Below, in pieces: positions 9,143 through 16,492 of a stretch of 31,796 bases of DNA. Below the pieces are notes generated by a model. That model saw only the letters and a program-made list of their open reading frames with translations. It made no database searches and was not told the origin of the DNA. Both the position numbers and the translations under genes were made by a program. Position 1 is the stretch's first letter, and the number at the start of each line of letters is the position of its first letter. The stretch is taken from the NCBI GenBank assembly GCA_900128395.1, contig LT649368.1:1-31796 (forward strand), read 5' to 3'. This DNA comes from Stramenopiles sp. TOSAG23-2. Taxonomy: Eukaryota; Sar.

Positions 9143-9295
9143 GAACGTAAGGATGGAAAATTAAAAGTTAAATTGGATAATGACAACACAAAAACATTTA
9201 GATTGATTAAACCATGTGATTTACAACTTTATGAAGGAGTATCTCTTTCGTCTAACTCTGAATCACAGACAGAGGAACAATCTTTTGAATACTAA
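9143..9295 (+). pseudogene. Orphan coding tail without a start (gene fragment or lost exon)
   Basis: A 50-codon open stretch ending in TAA at 9293-9295 reads like real protein (KDGKLKVKLDNDNTKTFRLI, then KPCDLQLYEG and a Ser/Glu/Gln tail). Codon choice and base composition are gene-like, in a region otherwise full of stops. An in-frame TAA lies just upstream at 9140-9142 and there is no suitable ATG, so as it stands it is not an independent gene. It may be a captured 3' fragment of another gene, or a terminal exon spliced from upstream, since an AG acceptor is possible near 9142-9143. Repeat R2 follows 55 bp after the stop. Confidence 0.4.
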
Positions 9296-9350
9296 ATAAT
9301 TTTTACTAAACTTTATAAAAAATCATTTTTGATTTAAGATGTTAATGAAC

Positions 9351-9388
9351 GGGAGTAAAAGAAATTTATATAATATATGAGTAAGAGA
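9351..9388. repeat. Dispersed repeat R2, copy 1
   Basis: The 38 bp beginning GGGAGTAAAAGAAATTTATA recur at 12913-12950 with two substitutions by eye. Here R2 lies 55 bp beyond the stop of an orphan coding tail. At the other site it adjoins an orphan PCMT tail. Confidence 0.7.
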
Positions 9389-9899
9389 ACATTTTATATA
9401 TAAGAAAGAGTATAAAAAATATTTTTTACCAGCCAGCCAGGTAATAATTCTAATATATTATATAATAGTTTCGAAAAAATATTATTATACCAGTAAAAAA
9501 AACATCTCACACCTTTTCACCCATATCGACTTTTTTTTAAACGATCTATGTGCACACGCAGCAACATTCCTATATTACGAATAAATTTAAATTACTGCTT
9601 CTTTAAATATTTCTCGTGTTATATAAAAAGTATATATATATATATATATTTTAATGATTTTAAATATATATATATAATATGCCGTTATATATATATGTAC
9701 ACATGTATCATATCAATTTGAGATTTAAACATTTTATAATATTTACATTTCTTTTCATCAAACATATTTAAAAAATGATACTTTTTTTAAAAAATATGTC
9801 ATCATTTATAGAGTGTAAACTATTTTCATTTAATTGATACTTCCAGAGGAAATCTAGATGAAGGGCTTATATATATATATATATATATATATATAGCTC
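9389..9899. other. Convergent AT-rich intergenic region
   Basis: No gene is visible. It contains ACCAGCCAGCCAGGTAATAA at 9428-9447, related to the recurrent CCAGGTA words. There are TA microsatellites at about 9630-9650 and 9868-9895, the latter ending just before the stop codon of the minus-strand gene at 9900. Confidence 0.5.
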
Positions 9900-10445
9900 T
9901 TACATTTTTGCCTTTTCTGTGACATATGGAAATGTATCTCGAGCCCATTTCGTAGGATATGTTGCCAGTCCTACGTGACCAAAATCATTACGTTTGATTG
10001 CTGCTAAAATATCTTCAGTCGGTGGTCGATAATATACAATCTTGCTATTTTTTTCACCTTTCCAAGTTGAAACTTTTCCATCCATGGATTCACGATGTTT
10101 GATATCACGCCATGTCCATTTGTAAATAATTGTTTTCGTAGTTAGATCTTCAACGACTAGACCTGGTTGGACCATATTATGACCTTTTCCAATACGGTCT
10201 TTTTCATTAGGATAGAAATGTCCCACGAGTTGTTCACGTTCCTCTGTTGTCTTAATTAATTCAACACCTTTGGCAATATATTCATCAACTATTTTGAACT
10301 CTGGATCTGAATTCATTGTCACATAATTTAAAATACATTTTCTATCCTCCAACCATTTGGTAATTGGACCATGTTGTGCAGTAACACCACGTACTTCGCA
10401 GCCAAGAGATTGAAATTGTTCTTTAAGAAATTCATACTCTAGCAT
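9900..10445 (-). CDS. Redoxin-like (thioredoxin-fold, AhpC/TSA-type) protein, catalytic N-terminus absent
   Basis: This 181-residue protein reads like the later two thirds of a peroxiredoxin-like fold. A helix (LEYEFLKEQFQSLGCEVRGV) leads into VTAQHGPITKWLED. Next are a VTMNSDPEFKIVDEY region and a PGLVVEDLTTKTIIYKWTW pair of strands, and a helix-ended Pro-Pro-Thr-Glu-Asp segment closes the fold. That order suits AhpC/TSA-type redoxins, in which an oxidised substrate is reduced by a CxxC or peroxidatic cysteine preceding the first helix. No such motif lies in the predicted protein. Its only cysteines (about positions 16 and 38) are in the wrong place. Either an upstream exon is missing, or this is a non-catalytic relative. 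The family assignment is from fold pattern and memory only. It is divergent from RSPH3. Confidence 0.45.
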   Translation of the reverse strand: MLEYEFLKEQFQSLGCEVRGVTAQHGPITKWLEDRKCILNYVTMNSDPEFKIVDEYIAKGVELIKTTEEREQLVGHFYPNEKDRIGKGHNMVQPGLVVEDLTTKTIIYKWTWRDIKHRESMDGKVSTWKGEKNSKIVYYRPPTEDILAAIKRNDFGHVGLATYPTKWARDTFPYVTEKAKM

Positions 10446-11229
10446 TTGTACGCGTCAGTAAGGTCACCACGCGCCACGATAAAATATTGTGATTAAGTAT
10501 TTCGACATCTCAATATTTTATTCTCCCGTATCTTTATATATATGTTTTTGAAGCACGTTGTATATTATTTAACTGTAATATATATGTGTGTGTGTATATA
10601 TATTCAATTCTTCTATTTTTGTTATTATACATATAAGTTATTATGAGACTTTTGGTATATATAGTTGGGATATATATTTTACATGCAAGTTTTTGTTCTT
10701 CAAGTTGGTTGTTGGTTGTTCATGTGTGTTGGGCATAAGACACATCATGCTGATTTTAGATTTGAGATATTGCAGGCAAATAACACCAACACAACTCTAT
10801 CCGCCTGCTATCTGTTTAAGTAGATAATATTCGTATAGTCTAACTATCCTATCAAATCTCAACTGATGAGGGACTTTTGCTCGTTATTTTAAATGTACAT
10901 CTGCGAGAGAGATGAATAAGATGGAAAAAGGAAAGACATCATGTGACTGTTAAAACGCCATGGAGTCAATTAGTATGGAAATACTGTAGTATTGGGAAAC
11001 GGAAACATTATATATCCAACTGTTTTATATATGTAGACACAAAGAGAAACATATAATATCAATAAACGAATATACTCAATAGAAACAAATAGATATCTGC
11101 TTCAACATTGTAAAATAATATATAAGAACAGATTTCCCCACTTATATATATATATACACACATACAGAATAAACAATATATACATCTATATATATTTACG
11201 TAAATATATAATATAATAACAATATCATC
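10446..11229. promoter_or_regulatory. Divergent promoter region, redoxin-like gene/RSPH3
   Basis: About 780 bp. A less AT-rich patch at 10690-10830 contains a 79-codon plus-strand open frame with no recognisable features, and no convincing upstream exon of the redoxin-like gene was found in it. The last ~150 bp before RSPH3 are TATATA-rich. No specific regulatory sites were recognised. Confidence 0.45.
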
Positions 11230-12351
11230 ATGGCGGAAAATACATATTCATTTAATGCTAAACCAAAAGCTATTGGCCAACAACGTCGTAGGAAAAAATA
11301 TCGTCCAGGTATGGAAGATGAAGGTCCAGTCCCAGCAAATATAATGTACGATAGGCGTGTTGTGCGTGGTAATACATACGCAGCGCAAGTCGTTGCTGCA
11401 AATGTACGTGCAGAAGAGATGGCACGTCAACAACAAAATACAGGTGGACAACAAGGTTCACAACAAGAACAAGAAATGATGCCTATGAACGATGAAGTAG
11501 AAGCAGTGGAAGGTCGTAAACATATTGATGTACAAACGGATAATTACTTAGAAGAGTTGACGGACAGGCGACCTGAAGTAAACGAAGAGACGCAAACGGA
11601 AGCATTTATGGATAGACCACCACTACCATTGTTCATACCATCAAAAACCGGTTTAGATAAAGAAACACAAGTGGAAGATGACTTATTTGATTTTGATTTG
11701 GAAGTCGAACCTATATTGGAAGTTTTAGTTGGAAAAACGATGGAGCAAAGTATGCAAGAAGTATTGGAAGAGGAAGAGCTTGCTATGATAAGACGACGAC
11801 AAGAAGAGTTCGAACAAACACGTAATGTTGAATTAGCCGAAGTGCAGCGTTTGGAAGCAGAGGCAAGACGTAGTTTTGATGAGAAAGAACGTAGGAAAAT
11901 CCAAGAAGGTGAACGCATCGTACGTGAGAAAGAAGTCAGTGAGAAAGTACAAGCACGTGCATATGCTAAAGATTATTTGGGTGATTTACATGAAAATGTT
12001 TTTGGTAGCTTAATGGAAACTGGACACTTTTACGACCCATTGGCCAAGGAAGTTGAAGAAATCTTCATGCCATGGGTTAGTGAAGGCGTAGTGGATGAAT
12101 TAGACCGCGTAGCATTGTCACGTAAATTAACTACTAAAGTTTTGGAAGCTGCTGTACAATTAGGAAAGGAACAAAGTGAACAAGCTGGTGCTGCATTAAA
12201 TGCAAGTGCAATTGCTGGTGCAGAACAAGAAAAAACGGCATATGGTCGTTTAGCAGAAATTGAAAAAAAAGCAGAGGAGGAACGATTAGCTGCAGAAGCA
12301 GGTAAAGAAGGTGAAGAAGAAGAAGCAGGTGGTGAGGAAGAAGCTGAATAA
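11230..12351 (+). CDS. RSPH3: Radial spoke head protein 3 homologue
   Basis: This 373-residue protein is a structural scaffold of axonemal radial spokes, which dock on outer doublet microtubules and transmit signals that shape ciliary beating. The N-terminal signature NIMYDRRVVRGNTYA lies at residues 37-51, preceded by a basic Arg/Lys stretch. The TQTE/ETQVE-type repeats at about 122-150 resemble LC8-binding sites of this family. A long charged coiled coil covers about 180-245. It runs into the conserved AKDYLGDLHENVFGSLMETG block (246-265) and YDPLAKEVEEIFMPW. The Glu/Ala-rich C-terminus is low complexity. Length and order match the radial-spoke 3 domain throughout. It shows that the organism builds a motile flagellum. 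It converges with the PCMT gene, with 635 bp between. Confidence 0.94.
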   Translation: MAENTYSFNAKPKAIGQQRRRKKYRPGMEDEGPVPANIMYDRRVVRGNTYAAQVVAANVRAEEMARQQQNTGGQQGSQQEQEMMPMNDEVEAVEGRKHIDVQTDNYLEELTDRRPEVNEETQTEAFMDRPPLPLFIPSKTGLDKETQVEDDLFDFDLEVEPILEVLVGKTMEQSMQEVLEEEELAMIRRRQEEFEQTRNVELAEVQRLEAEARRSFDEKERRKIQEGERIVREKEVSEKVQARAYAKDYLGDLHENVFGSLMETGHFYDPLAKEVEEIFMPWVSEGVVDELDRVALSRKLTTKVLEAAVQLGKEQSEQAGAALNASAIAGAEQEKTAYGRLAEIEKKAEEERLAAEAGKEGEEEEAGGEEEAE

Positions 12352-12426
12352 ATATAAGATATACTTACATTTTTAATCTCTTGATATTTTTATAAAACAC
12401 CGAAATATATATGACCCGGTTTTTCT

Positions 12427-12444
12427 TAGAGAGGATCCTCTCTA
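12427..12444. terminator. 18-bp perfect palindrome downstream of RSPH3
   Basis: TAGAGAGGATCCTCTCTA is self-complementary. It sits about 75 bp beyond the RSPH3 stop, between two AGTTTTTCT/GGTTTTTCT-like words. CGGT at 12418-12421 and ACCG at 12460-12463 could close an outer stem. A second CTCTCT...AGAGAG pairing (12438-12443 with 12454-12459) is possible. A role in 3' end formation or transcript stability is a guess. Confidence 0.45.
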
Positions 12445-12572
12445 GTTTTTCTGAGAGAGACCGTCAGTTGATAAATAAATATTTAGTATACTGATAAGTA
12501 CAAATTACACATATTTTACTATCAAACCTCGTGCATTATAATTCCTACTATGATATATATTCTACGAAAATC

Positions 12573-12671
12573 ATGAATTTTTGGAAAATTTTATGCATTA
12601 TTTTTCTGAGGCCAAGAAGATGGCATAAACGCACTCTGGAAATTGAGCTATTCGAACGAATTAAATATTAA
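12573..12671 (+). other. Short ORF inside a small foldback (32 codons)
   Basis: An ATG-to-TAA frame of 32 residues (MNFWKILCIIFL, then RPRRWHKRTLEIELFERIKY) has a plausible amino-acid mix in stop-rich DNA. It overlaps an inverted repeat whose arms are TTATGCATTA (12591-12600) and TAATGCATAA (12674-12683). It may be a relic of a mobile element or chance. Repeat R1 begins 33 bp later. Confidence 0.2.
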
Positions 12672-12703
12672 ATTAATGCATAATTTAAATATATTTTAAT
12701 ATA

Positions 12704-12759
12704 ATGGTTAAAATCTAAGTTATAATATTTTTACACTTCTCGTGTTAAGTAATATGCTA
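12704..12759. repeat. Dispersed repeat R1, copy 2
   Basis: Matches 1573-1630, starting with the same ATGGTTAAAATCTAAGTTAT and reading through TTACACTTCTCGTGTTAAGT before diverging after ATATGCT. It lies beyond the orphan PCMT tail in the same relative position as R1 beyond the PSMD3 tail duplicate. Confidence 0.7.
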
Positions 12760-12816
12760 CGTATTATATTTAATTAAACATATATGTACACATTATACGA
12801 GTATATATTATGATAC

Positions 12817-13264
12817 ATATATATATTACAACTCTTCCACAAAATTCTCATCTAGCATTCAATTGATGTTGTTTATTTGTCAATGGTACATATCGTACAC
12901 CCATAATAGATAGGGAGTAAAAGAATTTTATATAACATATGAGTAAGAGAAAAACACATATATATTACAACTCTTCCACAAAATTCTCATCTAGCATTAT
13001 TCAATTGATGTTGTTTATTTGTCAATGGTACATATCGTACACCCATAATAAATTGTTTTGTAACTGTTTTACCATCTTCACTTTTATCAATTAAATATAT
13101 TTCTTGTGAACCATTTTCTGGTCCAACTGGATTCAATTGATGTTGTTTATTTGTCAATGGTACATATCGTACACCCATAATAGATTGTTTTGTAACTGTT
13201 TTACCATCTTCACTTTTATCAATTAAATATATTTCTTGTGAACCATTTTCTGGTCCAACTGGTA
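12817..13264. repeat. Complex tandem duplication of the PCMT 3' end
   Basis: Two 132-bp units (13001-13132 and 13133-13264) differ at one base by eye (A at 13051, G at 13183). Both are translated, giving a doubled 44-residue C-terminal segment. A third partial copy at about 12817-12909 repeats the end of the gene with its stop codon, and it carries the G variant. This orphan copy lacks 3 bp relative to the real tail (CTAGCATTCAATTG against CTAGCATTATTCAATTG), which removes exactly one Asn codon. R2 separates it from the functional gene end. Confidence 0.9.
12913..12950. repeat. Dispersed repeat R2, copy 2
   Basis: GGGAGTAAAAGAATTTTATA and the following 18 bp match 9351-9388 with two substitutions. 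The repeat lies between the orphan PCMT tail and the functional PCMT stop codon. Confidence 0.7.
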
Positions 13265-13989
13265 TAATCATTCTACCACTAGGTGCTAATTGATCAATTA
13301 ATGCTTCTGGTATATATGCTGCTGCAGCTCCAACATGCTATGTGTACGGGTTGATATTTTGTTAGAAATGATAAATTATAGCAATACGGTAGATATGTAG
13401 AAAATATTTTACATACAATTGCATCGTATGGTGCATTTGATGCTAATCCATCAAAACCACTAACAACTTGAAAACTAACTTTACCTGATTTAATTAAATT
13501 AATATCATCATTGTTTGCATTTTCAATAGAAAATTTTACCAATTCATCAATATGTTCAATACCGAACGCTTTTCCATTTGGTGTCATCCGAGCTAAACAA
13601 GACGTTAAATACCCACTGCCAGAACCAACATCTAGTATATTGCTTTTATCTTTTATGTGCGGAGCAAGATATTCTAATGCATATGCATGCATATGTGGAG
13701 CTGAAATGGTAGCTCCGTATCCTAAATACAATGGATTATCATCATATGCTTGAGATTTTATTTCTTGTGGGACGTAGTGAGCACGGTCAGTCAATAACAT
13801 TGCTTGCTCTCCAATTTTACTTTTCAATATATTATTCTTTACTAAATTTCCAACTAATTCTGCATTGGTTTTTCCACCACAACGCCAAGACATGTCGTTG
13901 TATACGTATGATACTGGTAATGTACAGTGAACAAAGGAAAACAATAAGAATATTAATTGAATTGAAAACCAAAAAAGATTTTTTTTCAT
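12987..13989 (-). CDS. PCMT1: Protein-L-isoaspartate O-methyltransferase with signal peptide and duplicated C-terminus (two exons)
   Basis: Joining 13989-13417 to 13337-12987 gives 307 residues in frame. The enzyme uses S-adenosylmethionine to methylate isoaspartyl residues and starts their repair. Family motifs are MSWRCGGKTNAELVGNL at 33-49, LLTDRAHYVP at 65-74, ATISAPHMHAYALE at 93-106 (catalytic region) and the SAM-binding ILDVGSGSGYLT at 118-129. APYDAI|HVGAAA spans the splice junction, followed by IPEALIDQLAPSGRM and PVGPENG. Animal PCMT1 (about 227 residues) starts near the MSW motif. Here about 32 residues precede it, with a hydrophobic stretch (residues 4-20) resembling a signal peptide, which suggests a secretory-pathway form. 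Residues 217-260 (PVGPENG...KQHQLN) are repeated almost exactly at 261-304, before Asn-Ala-Arg. That repeat is the normal final part of the fold, so the extra copy is an appended tail. The start is the first in-frame ATG. Confidence 0.93.
13338..13416 (-). other. 79-bp spliceosomal intron in the PCMT gene
   Basis: On the minus strand the donor is GTATGT and the acceptor ends in CACATAG. Removing it joins APYDAI to HVGAAA, which restores the universally conserved YDAIHVGAAA motif in phase 0. Read through, the frame hits a stop at 13294. Confidence 0.93.
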
Positions 13990-14143
13990 TCAATGTTGAA
14001 TTGATTAAAAATTTCACAATATAATATAATTTACTACTAAAAAATGATTTCTGGAACAACACACAATAATTAAATATGGATATATTTACAATATGAGTAT
14101 TTTATAATTATAATAATATAATTGTACAGATGTAAATAAAGTT

Positions 14144-15109
14144 TTAGAAGTGTAGTATATTTGCGCTGTTATTTATGTTCGCAACGTTTTTCTTTTCACC
14201 ACCACCTGCAGCACCTGCATCAGCTGGTGGTGGTGGTGGATTGCGTGGTAAATTCCAATCACCTTGCAATGGTGGTGGTGTATAATAATATGGACTTGAT
14301 ACAGGTAAATTATTTCCCATTCCAGGTTGCATCATTCCAAAAGAATCACGTGGTGTTTGATAAGGTAAGTATGGTGATTTAGATGCACGACTAGCACCAT
14401 AATAAGAACGACCACGCCACCATGGTTGATTCAATGGATATTTATACGATGGACCACCCCAATAATGATGTGCTGTACCGAAACCGCCACCAGGCATTCC
14501 GCCGTATCCAAATAAATGGGATGGATACACTTTTTGACTATATCCTTGCAAAAAAGGGTCACTACCAACAGGTGGTGGTGGTTGCCACCACGAATTGTCA
14601 AACTCATCTGGACCTAAATACATAGATGGTCTTCCAGCACCTCTACCTCTTCCATATGCTTGTACACTTGGCAATCCAAGGGCATTCATACGGGCGGTAA
14701 CTTGAGTCATGAGCATAGCATTTTGATGTGCTTTTGCTCTTGCATGTGCATGTGTTAACGCTTGTTGGTGCAACATATCTTTTTCAGTTGTTTTACTATT
14801 AAGTTCTACTAACGAGGTATGAGTTAACTGCATATGGTGTTTTGGCAACTTTGCTTCTACTACATTTTTTAAACTTGAGGCTTTTGCATGTTGTTTTGCA
14901 ATATTATGCAACTTTTCAAGTTTAGTATTTGCATGTGCTTTACTATTAATTCCTACTGCTACTTTATTATGATTATTTGCATGACTATTTATTTGATGGT
15001 TCTTATTATGGTGACTATTAATATGTTTCATATTAACACCATATGTAGTAGAAATAGTTGATATTATCAACATTGCCACCAATACTATAATTACATTATT
15101 CGATACCAT
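14144..15109 (-). CDS. Secreted low-complexity protein: His/Asn/Ala-rich then Gly/Tyr/Trp/Pro-rich
   Basis: This 321-residue protein has a clear signal peptide (hydrophobic residues about 5-22, then Thr-Tyr-Gly). Residues 25-140 are strongly enriched in His, Asn, Lys and Ala (for example NSHHNKNHQINSHANNHNK and ALTHAHARAKAHQ) and probably helical. Around residue 150 the composition changes abruptly to Gly, Tyr, Trp, Pro and Arg (YGRGRGAGRPS, WWQPPPPVGSD, PWWRGRSYYGASRAS, YYYTPPPL), ending in a poly-Pro and Ala/Gly linker. There are no cysteines and no recognisable enzyme motif. Such composition is typical of extracellular matrix, adhesive, wall or scale proteins, and the histidines could bind metal. 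That is inference only, and I do not recognise the family. It is divergent from FAHD1 and lies downstream of the PCMT promoter side, about 155 bp away. Confidence 0.7.
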   Translation of the reverse strand: MVSNNVIIVLVAMLIISTISTTYGVNMKHINSHHNKNHQINSHANNHNKVAVGINSKAHANTKLEKLHNIAKQHAKASSLKNVVEAKLPKHHMQLTHTSLVELNSKTTEKDMLHQQALTHAHARAKAHQNAMLMTQVTARMNALGLPSVQAYGRGRGAGRPSMYLGPDEFDNSWWQPPPPVGSDPFLQGYSQKVYPSHLFGYGGMPGGGFGTAHHYWGGPSYKYPLNQPWWRGRSYYGASRASKSPYLPYQTPRDSFGMMQPGMGNNLPVSSPYYYTPPPLQGDWNLPRNPPPPPADAGAAGGGEKKNVANINNSANILHF

Positions 15110-15200
15110 TTTGTTTTATATGTATATATGTATACGTATATCTATATATATATATATATATATATATTCACGTAAATATCTATACACCTATCTATCTATA

Positions 15201-15231
<31 letters not shown>

Positions 15232-15736
15232 GACACTCCAATTGGTGTTTGTTGTGTTCCTTTAGTGTAATGTATGTGTATATTGTTGTTTGCATTTGAT
15301 TATTTCTAAATCTTACGATCTCCCCCACTTCTTGTAATTTTTTAAATTCTTTCCTTTTTGCCTTTTTTTTCCTTTTTCAAGATTTACCTTAATAACATGC
15401 CTGAGTAGCTAATGGTATTTGTATAGTACTTTATATAGGAGATAGCGGAGTATAATACTAGTATACATATTATATATTGGTGTACAGTATAGACATAGCA
15501 TTAAGCTGTCGTACGAGGCGATAGTACTATATGTAGCCTCTAAGCCCAGCTAATTTTAAATTCGTTGGATATTATTGGTATAGCTCACACACTACATAAA
15601 AATATCAATCCTCTCACATTTATGTTATTTATGTTTCACTCCACTAATATTTGATTTCATATCTATTATTGAAACATCAGTCATTTTCGAATATAAATAT
15701 ATTATAATATATAATAATATCAAATTAGATTATAGT
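15110..15736. promoter_or_regulatory. Divergent promoter region with TA microsatellites
   Basis: Two long alternating TA tracts (about 15142-15168 and 15202-15230) lie directly upstream of the secreted-protein gene. The rest separates it from FAHD1 and includes a pyrimidine-rich patch (15318-15380, runs of T and C). A less AT-rich segment at about 15500-15560 (GTCGTACGAGGCGATAGTAC) has no identified role. No gene was seen. Confidence 0.5.
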
Positions 15737-16384
15737 ATGACAAAATTTTGGGAAATTGGTAAGAAATCAGTCTGTATACTACGTAATTATGTTGCACATG
15801 CAAAAGAATTGAATAATCCATTGCCAAAAAAACCAATCTATTTCATTAAGCCAACCACGGCGTATTTGCAGGAAAACTCTGGTCCTATATTGTTGCCAAA
15901 AGGTTCGGATGTGCATCATGAAGTAGAACTTGGAGTAGTCATTGGTGAAACTTGTACAAATGTTGATGAAAATGATGCAATGAAATATGTCGATGGATAT
16001 GCGTTAACTATTGACATGACTGCACGTGATATACAAACTGAAGCAAAAAATAATTCAATGCCATGGACAGAGGCAAAGTGTTTTGATACATTTATGCCAA
16101 TTTCAACATTTATACCAAAATCACAAATAAACGATCCACATGATATTAATTTGTGGTTAAAAGTAGATGATGAACTACGTCAAGACGATTCAACTAATTT
16201 AATGATTTTTTCAATTCCAACATTAATAAGTGAAATTACAAAATGTATGACATTAGAGAAAGGGGATGTTATTGCAACTGGTACACCACAAGGAGTCGGT
16301 CCTGTAGTTGATGGACAAACAATTAGAGCAGGGATTAAAGGAGTAATCGAAATGAAATTTGATGTAAAAGATCGTGGGTATTAA
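15737..16384 (+). CDS. FAHD1: Fumarylacetoacetate hydrolase-domain protein (acylpyruvase, FAHD1 type)
   Basis: This 215-residue protein is the size of mammalian FAHD1 (about 221). Members cleave acylpyruvates and decarboxylate oxaloacetate, using Mg2+ or Mn2+, usually in mitochondria. Visible motifs are YFIKPTTAYL (35-44) and the metal-binding HHEVELGVVIG (60-70), with Glu62 and Glu64. Asp93 in TIDMTARD is the third ligand. The lid and active-site segments AKNNSMPWTEAKCFDTFMP (103-121) follow, and near the end is the signature DVIATGTPQGVGPV (177-190). The protein begins directly at the conserved FWEIGKKSVCILRNY, so a mitochondrial presequence is not evident. Plant and bacterial relatives share this layout, so annotation as a generic FAH-family acylpyruvase is the safe alternative. 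It converges with NAXE with about 108 bp between stops. Confidence 0.93.
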   Translation: MTKFWEIGKKSVCILRNYVAHAKELNNPLPKKPIYFIKPTTAYLQENSGPILLPKGSDVHHEVELGVVIGETCTNVDENDAMKYVDGYALTIDMTARDIQTEAKNNSMPWTEAKCFDTFMPISTFIPKSQINDPHDINLWLKVDDELRQDDSTNLMIFSIPTLISEITKCMTLEKGDVIATGTPQGVGPVVDGQTIRAGIKGVIEMKFDVKDRGY

Positions 16385-16492
16385 ATAGTGTACGCTGTTG
16401 TAATTATATATACATGTATATATTAAATAAAACACACAATATTTATTTTCATTTTTACGAAAATATATAATATATTTAATCGTATTAGTTTT

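Noticed and set aside
13294-13372. Apparent premature end of the PCMT reading frame
   Set aside because: It is explained by an intron at 13338-13416. Splicing restores YDAIHVGAAA.
14161-14625. Two plus-strand frames opposite the secreted protein gene
   Set aside because: They are antisense shadows; the minus strand has the signal peptide and compositional organisation of a real protein.
15142-15230. Long TA tracts as a possible replication origin or telomere-like repeat
   Set aside because: Alternating TA microsatellites are common throughout this AT-rich window and no supporting origin feature was seen.
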